Shown here in pieces: positions 1 through 8,707 of a stretch of DNA of 64,000 nucleotides. The number at the start of each line of letters is the position of its first letter. Position 1 is the first letter of the stretch. The notes under the pieces are model-generated. The model had not been told where the DNA came from and did no database searches. It saw nothing but the letters and a program-made list of their open reading frames with translations. A program made the translations under genes and the position numbers. The stretch comes from Deltaproteobacteria bacterium (GTDB lineage Bacteria > Myxococcota_A > Polyangia > JAAYKL01), in the NCBI GenBank assembly GCA_016935665.1, contig JAFGQN010000151.1, positions 36,804 through 100,803 on the forward strand, written 5' to 3'.

Positions 1-842
1 CTTGGCAGGTCCGAAACATTCGATTCTATCCAGTTATAAAAATAGGGAACAAGAATATGGTCGGTCTGAGCGGAACCATAACCTCCTCCATTCATTACTC
101 CCAAAGAGAACCACTCTCCGTCACGATATACAAGGGTCGGTCCACCGCTATCACCGTGGTTGGCGCCGATGTAAGGATTGGATTCGCATAATGTGTCGAA
201 CAGATGCGGTGTCGGATGCATTATTCCTATCCGCTCCAACGGAATAGTTGATATGGGCCGTTCCACCGACCGCAAAACATCGGATGTGTAGCCGGTTTCG
301 GCCGTCAATCCATATCCATACAATGTAACCCAGTCCCCTGCCTTCACTTCGCTTTGTCTGGCAGGGGTGGCCAGACGCCGAGACTGGACATTTGTAACAG
401 GAGAAGCCAATTTCAATATCGCTATATCATAGTCGGGATGCGTCACCGGAGCCGACGCCAGCGGCTTCCAGTTCGATGCCGGACAATTCAGCGCATTGTG
501 ACAGCCTACAGCGACACGGAATGTCGTCCATTGTGAAGGATCGATGCCGTTGGGGCAGGCTCCGCTGGTTACCGCCAAATCGACACAATGCGATGCCGTA
601 AGCACCGCCGTTGGGGAAATTAACAGACCTGAACAGATCAGATCGTTCGGCCCGCTCGGATCACACTGAGAGGTCCGCAGCGCAATGGCGGATTCCATCC
701 ACGCTTCGGCGCCGCCCACAATAAACATTGAATGCCCCTCGATACTGGCATCTTCCTGCCAGAGTGTTTCATCTTCACAACTAAAAAGCATTACAGAAAG
801 CAGGCCAAATATCATAATGATAATACATTTTCTGTATTTCAT
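1..842 (-). CDS. Trypsin-like (S1) serine protease lipoprotein, C-terminus cut by window edge
   Basis: Secreted, probably membrane-anchored chymotrypsin-fold endopeptidase. The reverse-strand frame is open for 280 codons from an ATG at 840-842 and runs off the left edge. An AGAAAGG ribosome site lies about 8 nt upstream of the ATG. The N-terminus is a hydrophobic signal ending in LFSC (Cys22, lipobox). A short propeptide follows, then an IVGG activation site at about residues 41-44. The catalytic triad is visible: His85 in TASHC, Asp139 in DYDIAIL and Ser near 232 in GDSGGP, followed by the usual GxxNGGGYG-type S1 pocket region. The family is certain from these motifs. The substrate cannot be told from sequence. 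The end of the protein and any C-terminal sorting tail lie outside the window. Confidence 0.93.
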   Translation of the reverse strand, partial: MKYRKCIIIMIFGLLSVMLFSCEDETLWQEDASIEGHSMFIVGGAEAWMESAIALRTSQCDPSGPNDLICSGLLISPTAVLTASHCVDLAVTSGACPNGIDPSQWTTFRVAVGCHNALNCPASNWKPLASAPVTHPDYDIAILKLASPVTNVQSRRLATPARQSEVKAGDWVTLYGYGLTAETGYTSDVLRSVERPISTIPLERIGIMHPTPHLFDTLCESNPYIGANHGDSGGPTLVYRDGEWFSLGVMNGGGYGSAQTDHILVPYFYNWIESNVSDLP

Positions 843-965
843 AATGGTTACCTTTCTACTCTTGAGCAGATCGTCTATCGATAATTTTCACTGAAATGGA
901 ACCAGTCAAGCAACCAGTCAAAAATCAATGAAGTCTTTACTTCCAGACATCCATTCAGATACTCA

Positions 966-1334
966 TTATTTCACACCAAATGATGTGGGTGTACGACAAT
1001 CCGTCGCTGCACAGCCGGACACATTGGTGCTACTGGCGGTGGGGATATACACCTGGAATATCTTCCCGGAGAGAAGTGCTGAAGTACCAAGGCTTATAAA
1101 ACGTGCAGCCTTGCTTTCATCGGTTTTAGCAATGGCGATATATCGAATCGTATTTCCGTCTAAAACCACGGAATTTGAGCAACGAACGTGAATACGATTA
1201 TCCACTTCAAGAACTTCATTTGGAGTGCACGAGAACCAGCCTGCCGAAGCGATTGAAGGCAAAGCGGTAAGTCCGGCAATTATCAGCGTGACAGTTAAAA
1301 GGGTCTTGTTCATTCTGGAAACTAAATTTTTCAT
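966..1334 (-). CDS. Small secreted protein of unknown function
   Basis: 122-residue protein with a clear Sec signal peptide: charged start, hydrophobic stretch, and cleavage expected after SIASA, just before GWFSC. The mature part is about 90 residues and contains four Cys (in FSCTP, VRCSN, SGCAA and TDCRT), which suggests one or two disulfides in the periplasm or outside the cell. An AAGGAAG ribosome site sits 4-5 nt before the ATG at 1332-1334. A second ATG seven codons later is possible. I do not recognise the family. It lies upstream of the trypsin-like gene on the same strand, with 123 bp between them. Co-transcription is possible but not shown. Confidence 0.65.
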   Translation of the reverse strand: MKNLVSRMNKTLLTVTLIIAGLTALPSIASAGWFSCTPNEVLEVDNRIHVRCSNSVVLDGNTIRYIAIAKTDESKAARFISLGTSALLSGKIFQVYIPTASSTNVSGCAATDCRTPTSFGVK

Positions 1335-1594
1335 TGTTCTTCCTTTTCCGGCTTCAAAGTTGAGCCTTTTTTTAATGAGTTGTCGCCGCAGCGATACAGC
1401 GGTATTTCAAAAACCATCAAAATCGCGCGGTTTTCAGGCCTGGAAAAACAAAAGCGATTTGACTTCTGTATTCCCTATGACGCACCTGTCTTTATTTAGC
1501 TCATTTTTTTTATCATGACGTGAGGCACCAGGGAAAGATAAAAAATATACAAAAAGACATTTTGTTTCTCCTTCCATATGGCGCAACTGACATT

Positions 1595-1628
1595 GAGTGC
1601 ACCGGAACATCGCAGAGTGCGCCGGAAC
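1595..1628. repeat. Two direct copies of GAGTGCRCCGGAAC in a gene-free stretch
   Basis: The interval 1335-1731 has no convincing gene. Within it two 14-bp direct repeats, GAGTGCACCGGAAC at 1595-1608 and GAGTGCGCCGGAAC at 1615-1628, repeat with a 20-bp period. Short spaced repeats with a CCGGAA core are typical of transposase-binding ends of IS21-like elements, so this may be a leftover end. No transposase remains beside it, so that reading is speculative. Confidence 0.35.
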
Positions 1629-1731
1629 GAAAACGATTAAAATGAAAATTTCTCGATTAAAAAAAGGCCCTCGAAAGACCCACGGTTTTAATTCGCCTCC
1701 GCGGGTTGTCACGTTCAGCGCACCATTCAGA

Positions 1732-2028
1732 TCACTCGAGTATCATTGGATTGATGGTGCGCGCCCCACCCCCTCCGGGATATTGATATGCGGCAACATC
1801 TCCTTCCCCCAACACGAAAAGCCCCACTGGCATATCCGCTTCGAGCCACCGGGGCCCGTCCACACAGTTGCCGACGCCAATTCCATCACGTTCCAATTCA
1901 AAGCGGCCCACTTCGAAACCGGACGTTCCCACCTCGGCGAACGCACTGTCGTCAAGTTCGCCAGGACATTCAACTTGAACAACCGCCCCCTTTGGCCTTA
2001 CCACAATAATTAGCTGAATCTCTGTTTG
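1732..2028 (-). pseudogene. C-terminal fragment of an IgGFc-binding-like surface protein
   Basis: The frame is open from just after a TGA (2029-2031) to a TGA stop at 1732-1734, about 98 codons, with no ATG and no credible ribosome site. Only a GTG at 2002-2004 could serve as start. The translation has the signature of the end of IgGFc-binding-like proteins found in myxobacterial relatives: GFEV, then GN-C-DG, then ADMPVGLFVLG, YQYPGGGG and a closing INP. Full-length family members are several hundred residues, so only the last part survives. It reads as a relic of a surface protein gene. A very short GTG-started protein cannot be excluded. Confidence 0.5.
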
Positions 2029-2233
2029 TCACATCCCGCCACTATTCGCCAGACAGCCCGACGCGTATCATAAATTCATGACGCAAGCGAACACTGGTAT
2101 CGTGTTCATCAGAAAAACATGCGCTTGCTGTCAGGTAAAAAAAGAAATCAGTTGATTATCCAGCGTCCGTTTTGTTACATCCTTTCCCATGGAAAAAGCG
2201 TGATTGTAAACAAAAGTTTAGGCGAATCTCATA

Positions 2234-3331
2234 ATGAAAAAAATATATTCAGGTATGCTCACAGCAATTTTTCTGGTTATGTTCAGCGGCGTCACAGAGG
2301 GATGCAATACTGATACTGAGTCAGACGAGATGGCGGACACAAACACGGAAACCGGAATGGGAACTGAAGCAGAAACGGCAACTGAAACAGAAACCGGCAT
2401 TGAAACAGAAACTGCAACTGAAGACAGTATCCCAACTGCACAATCACTGGCAAACAACGCAAGTAAACAGAACTACATCAACTGGCTCTCAAAGGTGGCC
2501 GTGGAGCGCACTTTAGGTTCTGCGGGATGGCAGAGTGTTCAGGATTTGTGTTCAGCCGAATTCAGGAAGTTTGGGTATACAGTAGAACTGCAGACGTTTT
2601 CCAAAGGGACAAATGTAATCGGCCGACTGGAGGGAACCTCTCTTCCTGAAACTCATGTGGTGGTAGCTGCTCACTACGATCATATTGAAGGCTGCATTGG
2701 AGCGGATGACAACGGCACCGGTGTTGCCGGGTTGTTGGAAACCGCACGAGTGTTGTCACTGAAGTCTCACGATAAATCACTGATTGTGGCCTGCTTTGAC
2801 CAGGAAGAAAACGGATTGCTCGGTTCCACAGCATTCGTGGAAGATTCCGTCGCAAACAACGAGAATATTGACCTGGCCTTTATTTACGAAATGATTGGCT
2901 ATATTAACGACTCCCCAAACAGCCAGCTTCTGCCCCCTGGTTTTGACCAGCTGTTTCCAGATATGGTCCTTGCCATTGAAGCCAATGAAAATCGGGCAGA
3001 CTTCGCTGCCATTCTGGCCAATGAAGCAGCTGGTGACGCTGCTGTCCAAATGAGCAATTTCGCACAAAAGGACGGGCTGACCGCATATCCCATCGTCGTT
3101 CCCAATGCGTTGCAGCAGTTGGACGCGTTGTCTGACCTGCGTCGCTCTGACCACGCGCCCTTCTGGGATGCCGGATTTTTAGCCATCAACATCACCGATA
3201 CTGCCAATATGCGCTACGCCGCTTATCATTGCCGCGAAGGAGAGGATGTCATTGAAAACCTGAATCATGACTTCGCTTACCTAATCCTCAGAAGCACCAT
3301 CTTCGCCGCAGCAACTGCGTTGAACAAATAA
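2234..3331 (+). CDS. M28-family zinc aminopeptidase lipoprotein
   Basis: 365 residues. The signal peptide ends in VTEGC (Cys24), a lipobox-like site with Thr instead of a typical aliphatic residue at -3. A stalk rich in Thr and Glu (residues about 25-62) follows, then an M28 peptidase domain. Metal and catalytic residues are visible: HYDH near residue 147, ADDNGTG near 157-163, DQEE near 189-192, a Glu/Met block after FIYE, and SDHAPFW near 305. These match M28 enzymes, which remove N-terminal residues from peptides using two zinc ions. The protein probably works outside the inner membrane. A decayed copy of this gene lies at 8204-8495. Substrate unknown. Confidence 0.9.
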   Translation: MKKIYSGMLTAIFLVMFSGVTEGCNTDTESDEMADTNTETGMGTEAETATETETGIETETATEDSIPTAQSLANNASKQNYINWLSKVAVERTLGSAGWQSVQDLCSAEFRKFGYTVELQTFSKGTNVIGRLEGTSLPETHVVVAAHYDHIEGCIGADDNGTGVAGLLETARVLSLKSHDKSLIVACFDQEENGLLGSTAFVEDSVANNENIDLAFIYEMIGYINDSPNSQLLPPGFDQLFPDMVLAIEANENRADFAAILANEAAGDAAVQMSNFAQKDGLTAYPIVVPNALQQLDALSDLRRSDHAPFWDAGFLAINITDTANMRYAAYHCREGEDVIENLNHDFAYLILRSTIFAAATALNK

Positions 3332-3413
3332 CGTACCTGCAATATCGCCGTTTTTCTCACGGATGAAAAGGCGTCTGTATTGGTCACGCTCACATGATGA
3401 CCGACCAGCAACC

Positions 3414-4013
3414 TTAATGAAATGCAATTCCCAGATACAATCCCAGCTCGGGAATCACATGGGTATCTCTGAATGTGACGTTATCGTCGTAGGTGTTGTA
3501 ATTGGATCCTTTGTCGGTTTTAAAAGTGAGTCCCAGTTCAAATCCCAGATAGAATCCCGCCCTTCCCCCCTTCCACCACGTCAGGTCCAAACCGGTAGTG
3601 AGACGCCACAGCAGCCAGCGCAGATCATCATCGTAACCATCATTCCCCGGGTCCACCGTGCCCGAAAAAAAACCAATCCCCAACAGGATAGGCCATTTTA
3701 ACTGAAATCCACCCCGGCCAACCGCCCCTCTTCCCAGGGGCGTAAATACCGGACCGGCAGAAAATCCCGAATGATACACCCCGTTTGCCAGATGGTGTGT
3801 TGTTTGCGCCTGCAATCGAACATAACGAAGAACATCTGCATCGACTTTCAAACTGATTGGAGAGGGGACTTTAACCCATCCTAAAAAAATACTCCGTACA
3901 CCTGCCGACAGCCGCACCTCCGCGTTGGTAATATCCCTTGAGGTCGCATTCGATAACTGCGCGCATAACAAAACGCATGCAGTAACACCAGCGAATAACA
4001 TTTTTGCTTTCAT
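3414..4013 (-). CDS. Secreted outer-membrane-like protein, unknown
   Basis: About 199 residues from the ATG at 4011-4013, which gives a clean signal peptide (MKAKMLF start, hydrophobic core, cleavage after SNA). A longer frame begins at 4058, where AAAGGAG lies too close to that ATG but suits the GTG or ATG codons 3-4 triplets later, so the start is uncertain. The mature part alternates hydrophobic and polar residues, is rich in Gly and aromatics (GFYLGFELGL, LYLGIAF at the very end) and finishes with a Phe-His, as small outer-membrane beta-barrels do. No named family recognised. It is convergent with the M28 lipoprotein gene. Confidence 0.7.
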   Translation of the reverse strand: MKAKMLFAGVTACVLLCAQLSNATSRDITNAEVRLSAGVRSIFLGWVKVPSPISLKVDADVLRYVRLQAQTTHHLANGVYHSGFSAGPVFTPLGRGAVGRGGFQLKWPILLGIGFFSGTVDPGNDGYDDDLRWLLWRLTTGLDLTWWKGGRAGFYLGFELGLTFKTDKGSNYNTYDDNVTFRDTHVIPELGLYLGIAFH

Positions 4014-4356
4014 ACGCTTTTTATATCGCGGTGCAACGACAAACATCACCCCACGCATTCTCCTTTCAATGAATACATCATATGAACCCCGCCATATTGT
4101 CCATGGAATGACGGGCGATGAAAAGAAAAAAAACGGAACCAGTTGGTGAATAGTGAATTGGATGCATTGGGATTCTTTTTGATTTACAGCTCAGAATCAG
4201 TGCAACCCTTGTCATGGTAGTAAATGTATGAATATGATATCAACGGGGTCGGTGCACACCATGGGTGCATTAATCCTCCCTCAACCAGACCACTGTAAAA
4301 CCCGCTCGAAGCGAATTGGAGGGGCCAGTCATGTTTTTCTGCAGATGCGAAACCAT

Positions 4357-6174
4357 CTATTTTGAAGGTATCACACATTCCAGAGATGGTTCAGCATTGT
4401 CAAATCGCGCCACATCGCACTCCATTCCACCTGGCGCCCCTTCTGCCCCTTCACCGCCATTCGATGTCTCTATTCGCGTCGATTCCGTATAGGTAACGAC
4501 ACTGCCTTCGGCATGGACGATACCAAGAGACGGTCCACCGGCGCCACCGGCACCCGAGCCACCACTGCCACCTGTTCCACCGGCGCCGCCTGCGTGTCCA
4601 CCTTCAAGAGTAATCTCGTCAGTCTTTGTGCACACGCCCCCCTCGCCGCAGGTCTGGGCGCATGTTTCGCTTTCTCCCGCTTTGCCGTCGCTGCCGAAAG
4701 TCCCCTCTTCGCCGCTTTCACCGCTTCTACCATACCCGCCAGGACCGCTTTGCAGCCAGCAATCGACGAGAGAGATATTGCTACCGCTATCCGAAATAAA
4801 AATCGCCACGGATGCCCCTCCGCCGCCCCCGCCGTTGCCACCCAATCCACCTTGCCCTCCACAACCACATCGGCCCTCCGATCCCGAATAGGTTTCCCAG
4901 CCTTCCCTGCAAAGACACCCCTGGGCACCACAGCTCATTGTATTGCAAAAGTACACACAACTATTCTGCTCTCCGCTACCACCGACAGTCCCATTTTGCC
5001 CTGGAAAGCCGGGATTTCCTGGGGCGCCGGCACCAGGGATAAATCCATTGAACGAAAAAACACCCTTGTCGGCGCCGCTCCCATCCGCGCCCCTCGTACC
5101 ATCGCCGCCAGTGCCGCAGCCCTGGCCAACGGCTGTGCCTGTGCATTTTGGCGGATCTGGATTATACCAGGGAGCATAATAACCCCCTGCCCGGGCGTCA
5201 CCCGCTTCGATTCGCGTGTTTATCAGTTGCACATCAGATCCGTTTTCTATCCAGATGCCATAGCAGCTCCCGCCATCCCCTGTGGGATTGGTTAATGCTT
5301 CGTCCCACGTATCGATGGATAGTGAGTGCAGCACTACCGATGAGCGGTGCACCTTTAAACCAACGCAATCGGTCGATGTCCCTTCGAGCGGCGTAATATG
5401 TGTCGCATAGGCAGCATTCTCACTGCAGTCCCTCGACCAGACGCCTGATTGAACCAGCCACCCGCCTCGCAGGGCAACGTCTGTCAGCTCATTCAAGGCA
5501 ACGTTTTCAAAATAAATGTTTGGTGCCAGGTAAATATCTGTTTGGTCAACTGTGTGTTCAAGGGCGCGGGCAATTGATTTAAACGGCGTTTCCCTCGATC
5601 CATCGCCATCGGCTTCAACATCAGGGTCCACAAAGACACCGTTGCCAGGTTCATCCATGGGGTTACAGTGATATGCCACGTCTGTAAGCAGATAGTCTGC
5701 TGGATCTGTTCCTGACTCGACACTTGTTTCAGTATCTGGAAATTCACCTGTTTCAGTATCTGGAAATTCACCTGTTTCAGTGTCTGGAAATTCACCTGTT
5801 TCAGTGTCTGGAAATTCACCTGTTTCAGTGTCTGGAAATTCACCTGTTTCAGTGTCGTCACTAATGACTATAGTGACGGGCGTGTCCGTTGAATCTTCAG
5901 CTACAGTAGCTTCGGTGGTGTCAGACGTTGTTTGAGTATCTGAATCCACGCCGGTGTCTGCGCCATCCTCTGAATCAGAGTCAAAGGTAGTATCAGTTGA
6001 TGGTTTTACTTTTCCTTTCGGTTTTTTTTTATCTGTGTCGGGATAGCAATTCCCCATTTTACAATAGCCATTGGAACAGTCGTCATTCGATTTGCAAACA
6101 GTAAGGTTGTCAATGCAGGCGGTGCCAGCACAACAGACAACCATCCAGCAAATGGTCCATTGTATTTTGTCCAT
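4357..6174 (-). CDS. Lipoprotein with DTETGEFP repeats, DUF1565/beta-helix and Gly-rich region
   Basis: 605 residues from the ATG at 6172-6174, chosen because it opens a lipoprotein signal ending AGTAC. The longer frame to 6450 overlaps the upstream gene. Order: a small Cys-rich stretch (VCKSNDDCSNGYC), an acidic Asp/Thr stalk, five exact DTETGEFP octapeptides, a DUF1565-type start (GDGSRETPFKSIARAL), parallel-beta-helix-like repeats (HSLSID, IWIENGSDVQLINTRIEAG), and a long Gly-rich part with Cys clusters resembling a collagen/PGRS-like coat. The stop is 14 bp from the caspase gene, which precedes it, so the two are probably co-transcribed. Likely displayed at the cell surface. Ligand unknown. 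The repeat block makes its length prone to change. Confidence 0.82.
   Translation of the reverse strand: MDKIQWTICWMVVCCAGTACIDNLTVCKSNDDCSNGYCKMGNCYPDTDKKKPKGKVKPSTDTTFDSDSEDGADTGVDSDTQTTSDTTEATVAEDSTDTPVTIVISDDTETGEFPDTETGEFPDTETGEFPDTETGEFPDTETGEFPDTETSVESGTDPADYLLTDVAYHCNPMDEPGNGVFVDPDVEADGDGSRETPFKSIARALEHTVDQTDIYLAPNIYFENVALNELTDVALRGGWLVQSGVWSRDCSENAAYATHITPLEGTSTDCVGLKVHRSSVVLHSLSIDTWDEALTNPTGDGGSCYGIWIENGSDVQLINTRIEAGDARAGGYYAPWYNPDPPKCTGTAVGQGCGTGGDGTRGADGSGADKGVFSFNGFIPGAGAPGNPGFPGQNGTVGGSGEQNSCVYFCNTMSCGAQGCLCREGWETYSGSEGRCGCGGQGGLGGNGGGGGGASVAIFISDSGSNISLVDCWLQSGPGGYGRSGESGEEGTFGSDGKAGESETCAQTCGEGGVCTKTDEITLEGGHAGGAGGTGGSGGSGAGGAGGPSLGIVHAEGSVVTYTESTRIETSNGGEGAEGAPGGMECDVARFDNAEPSLECVIPSK
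5723..5856. repeat. 24-bp in-frame tandem repeat (5 full units plus partial)
   Basis: Five consecutive 24-bp units of the form CCTGTTTCAGTRTCTGGAAATTCA (first unit has CTTG) and a sixth partial one encode the DTETGEFP octapeptides on the reverse strand. Units differ at one A/G position and otherwise are nearly identical. As the unit is a multiple of three, slippage changes stalk length without breaking the frame. Confidence 0.95.
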
Positions 6175-6187
6175 AGAACATTTCACT

Positions 6188-7861
6188 TTAAACGCCTCTG
6201 AAGAATATCGATAAGGCAAGACCACCGGCAAGATGCACTGTATATCTGGCTTTGTCGCCTGTGCCTGTTGAATAAATCGAGCCGATGTAACATGACAGCT
6301 CGCTGAGCCATCTGCCATTGCCCGCTGTAAGCAGCATGCCTGCCTCAACGTTAAACTGAATTTCCCACCCCTTACTTTTAAATTTCTCTCTGCCCTTAAA
6401 TTTTTGCCATATTTTCCCTCCCAAAAGGGCAACCCCCAGGGAGGCATCAAATGTCTTAAAGGACGTTCTCCTGCCGCTGCTTATACCGGCCAGAGCCATT
6501 CGTGCTTCATAGGCAAGTTCGGGATAATTCCGACCGTCGTAGCCAAACCCAGCTTTTGCCGCAGCAAACCATTTTTGCCAGTCAAATCGTAGCGGAACAA
6601 AAAAACGATGCCTTGGGTGCAGCATTTTATACGATGCCAGCGAAAAGTCATATCCAGAGCCAAAAATAAACGAGGTTCCCGGTTTTATTGTAGAGGCCCG
6701 GATCGTTGAGTCGACGCCCATGCCCTTTGAAAAGAGTGTATCCACACGTTCCCCCACGCGGGATGCAGGTGCACAATCGCGCTCGGAATGAATGACCAGT
6801 GTCTCTCCCGCATCAAGCTGAACGACAAGACGGTCTTTCAGTTTGCTGTTACCGAAAGTAAAAAGTTCGATCTTTCCAGGAAAAACCACTATTTCCTTTG
6901 GTGCGCCCGCCTTCTTGTCAAAAAACTTTACCAAATGGCCATCGGCGTGCGATAGCGCAAATTTTCCGTGCATTTTTTCTGACAGGATTATTCTGGCGCC
7001 ATCAGCGTTGGGAAAACTGAAATAAACAGGCGCCTTTGAATGCAGCTTAGATACAAACTGTTCGGGCACCTGATGACGATTATGCCTGACTGTGTATGCC
7101 ACGGTTTTCGCTCGCGCATATTGCCATATTCCATCCAGAGTGATTCCAGGGCCCTCAAATCGAGCGCTATTCAGCGCTTCAATGAAGTAATGGGTAAATA
7201 CACCACCGATTTGCTTGTCTTCATAACTGGGTTGATCCGCACCGCTGGACACAAACCATATACTCCCCTTTGTGGACAGCACATGTTCGGGCAATTCCTT
7301 TACCATGTTCAGTCCCCGTGTAGGCCGAATTCCCTTTTTTTGCAGCAGTGTATCCAGACTTCCAGAGTAACACGCATCAAAAACACCAATAGAAAAGTCC
7401 GCACCCACATCGTTAAAGAGCTGAGTTAATTTTTTTGCAGGCAATGGGCCATCTGCAAGCAGCAAACGGCCGGACAGTCCATGTCCGGAGTAATAGAGCA
7501 AAAACATGGATTCCACATCTGCGATCAATCTGCTGTCCCTTTCTCTTTGAAGGGACAATTCCCTGAACGCTTTGACAACCGCATCCCGGGTAGCGTTTTG
7601 TAAAAGCCGTGTTCGAGATGGTGACGAGTCAAAACTGGCAACATTGATTAATTGTTGCCGAAGTCGTCTGGCCTCCTGTTTTGCATGCAAAAGCCTGGGA
7701 AACGGCTCCGTTCCATCTTCGTCCGTACCGATGTCATTGCCAATAATGAGCGCATATCGCATGGTCACCGCATGAGCTATAGATACCTGCAAGAGTATGG
7801 TCAATACCATACAAGCCCCAACCAACGAGGGCACAGGGTAAACCATGGCTTTTTGAATCAT
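6188..7861 (-). CDS. Secreted caspase-family (C14) peptidase with C-terminal extension
   Basis: 557 residues from the ATG at 7859-7861, which opens a signal peptide of about 31 residues ending SIAHA. A frame extending to 7963 adds a non-hydrophobic leader without a ribosome site. The caspase fold begins MRYALIIGND. The dyad is visible: His127 in YYSGHG and Cys164 in FDACYSG. These are the p20 motifs of metacaspase/paracaspase-like enzymes, which cut after basic or acidic residues. After residue about 290 comes an unrelated region of about 270 residues with beta-rich, aromatic-rich segments ending in GGLALSIFF, perhaps a membrane-associated or barrel-like part. Its neighbour 14 bp downstream is the repeat lipoprotein, so the two may act together at the surface. 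Confidence 0.88.
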   Translation of the reverse strand: MIQKAMVYPVPSLVGACMVLTILLQVSIAHAVTMRYALIIGNDIGTDEDGTEPFPRLLHAKQEARRLRQQLINVASFDSSPSRTRLLQNATRDAVVKAFRELSLQRERDSRLIADVESMFLLYYSGHGLSGRLLLADGPLPAKKLTQLFNDVGADFSIGVFDACYSGSLDTLLQKKGIRPTRGLNMVKELPEHVLSTKGSIWFVSSGADQPSYEDKQIGGVFTHYFIEALNSARFEGPGITLDGIWQYARAKTVAYTVRHNRHQVPEQFVSKLHSKAPVYFSFPNADGARIILSEKMHGKFALSHADGHLVKFFDKKAGAPKEIVVFPGKIELFTFGNSKLKDRLVVQLDAGETLVIHSERDCAPASRVGERVDTLFSKGMGVDSTIRASTIKPGTSFIFGSGYDFSLASYKMLHPRHRFFVPLRFDWQKWFAAAKAGFGYDGRNYPELAYEARMALAGISSGRRTSFKTFDASLGVALLGGKIWQKFKGREKFKSKGWEIQFNVEAGMLLTAGNGRWLSELSCYIGSIYSTGTGDKARYTVHLAGGLALSIFFRGV

Positions 7862-8203
7862 GGCGGCGTTTCCATTACAATTAAATGCGCCAGGGCATTT
7901 GGGGGATGTAAAACTGTCATTTGGGCGAAACCTTCCATTGGGCCTAAACGTCGATTCATCCATTTACATATGTGCTTGGGCCATTGGATAGCATCTATTC
8001 AATAATATGTATATGCTTTAATGTATGACATATTGTTGTGTTGAAACAGCAGACACGTCCCTTTGATTTCCCGTTTTTCAGACCCGGAAATTGCGTTTCG
8101 AACGGCCCCGACAGATGGTCGGCATATACCCCTTCCGGATGCGAATTCTATAATTCATTTGGGAGGGGTGCGACAGCAACACAGCGTTGAGGTGAATCTC
8201 AAA

Positions 8204-8495
8204 ACGAAGAATATATATTCAGGTATTCTCACTGGATTGTTTCCGGTTGCGACAAGCTGTGTCACAGAAGTATATAGTATCGATGCAAGGCCATGGTGAA
8301 GTAGCGGAGACGACAAACCACTTATTGTAAACTGCTTTGATTAAAGGCAAAAATGAGTCGACTGCTGACTCCGCTGTTCAGATGAGCGTTTTCAATCATA
8401 ACGAAGGGCTAACCTCGCTTTTTAATTCGTCGATTCATTTTGACAGCGTTATCAATGCCAGTAAGAAATACTTGACAGAAAATACTTCCGGGTAA
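8204..8495 (+). pseudogene. Decayed duplicate of the M28 peptidase lipoprotein gene
   Basis: Position 8204 matches the start of the gene at 2234, but the ATG has become ACG. The translation TKNIYSGILTGLFPV mirrors MKKIYSGMLTAIFLV, continuing to SCVTEVYSID. After a deletion, DKPLIVNCFD aligns with DKSLIVACFD and is followed directly by TAA where the parent has Gln. After a second deletion, AVQMSVFNHNEGLT aligns with AVQMSNFAQKDGLT. The metal-binding HYDH and DDNG region is missing. This is a dead copy from a tandem or local duplication about 6 kb from the parent. The stretch 7862-8203 before it holds nothing recognisable beyond short AT-rich DNA. Confidence 0.82.
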
Positions 8496-8707
8496 CGGTA
8501 ATTTTTTTTAGTCCAGAGGGGCTGAAGAATGATGTGCTTGAGGTGGATAGATACATTTTTTCAGTATCCTGCGTTTCTTTTTTACGTCCCGTTATGTGCA
8601 CTGAGGAGGGATTACCCCATCGCTCACAATTCCAATGACGAATTTAAAGAACACGGCAAAAACATGCGCAAAAAACATGCGTTCCTTTTCGCGGATATAG
8701 AAAATAT

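Noticed and set aside
1434..1712. 92-codon reverse-strand frame
   Set aside because: No ribosome site, no domain, and it overlaps the spaced repeats that look like element-end DNA.
4184..4378. 64-codon reverse-strand frame after the repeat lipoprotein
   Set aside because: No ribosome site or family. It overlaps the end of the lipoprotein gene and looks like chance.
4513..5295. 260-codon plus-strand frame opposite the Gly-rich lipoprotein
   Set aside because: Complement of Gly codons gives Pro/Ala-rich nonsense. The reverse-strand protein has a lipobox, repeats and recognisable domain starts.
5723..5856. CRISPR array
   Set aside because: The units are contiguous, without unique spacers, and are in-frame coding repeats.
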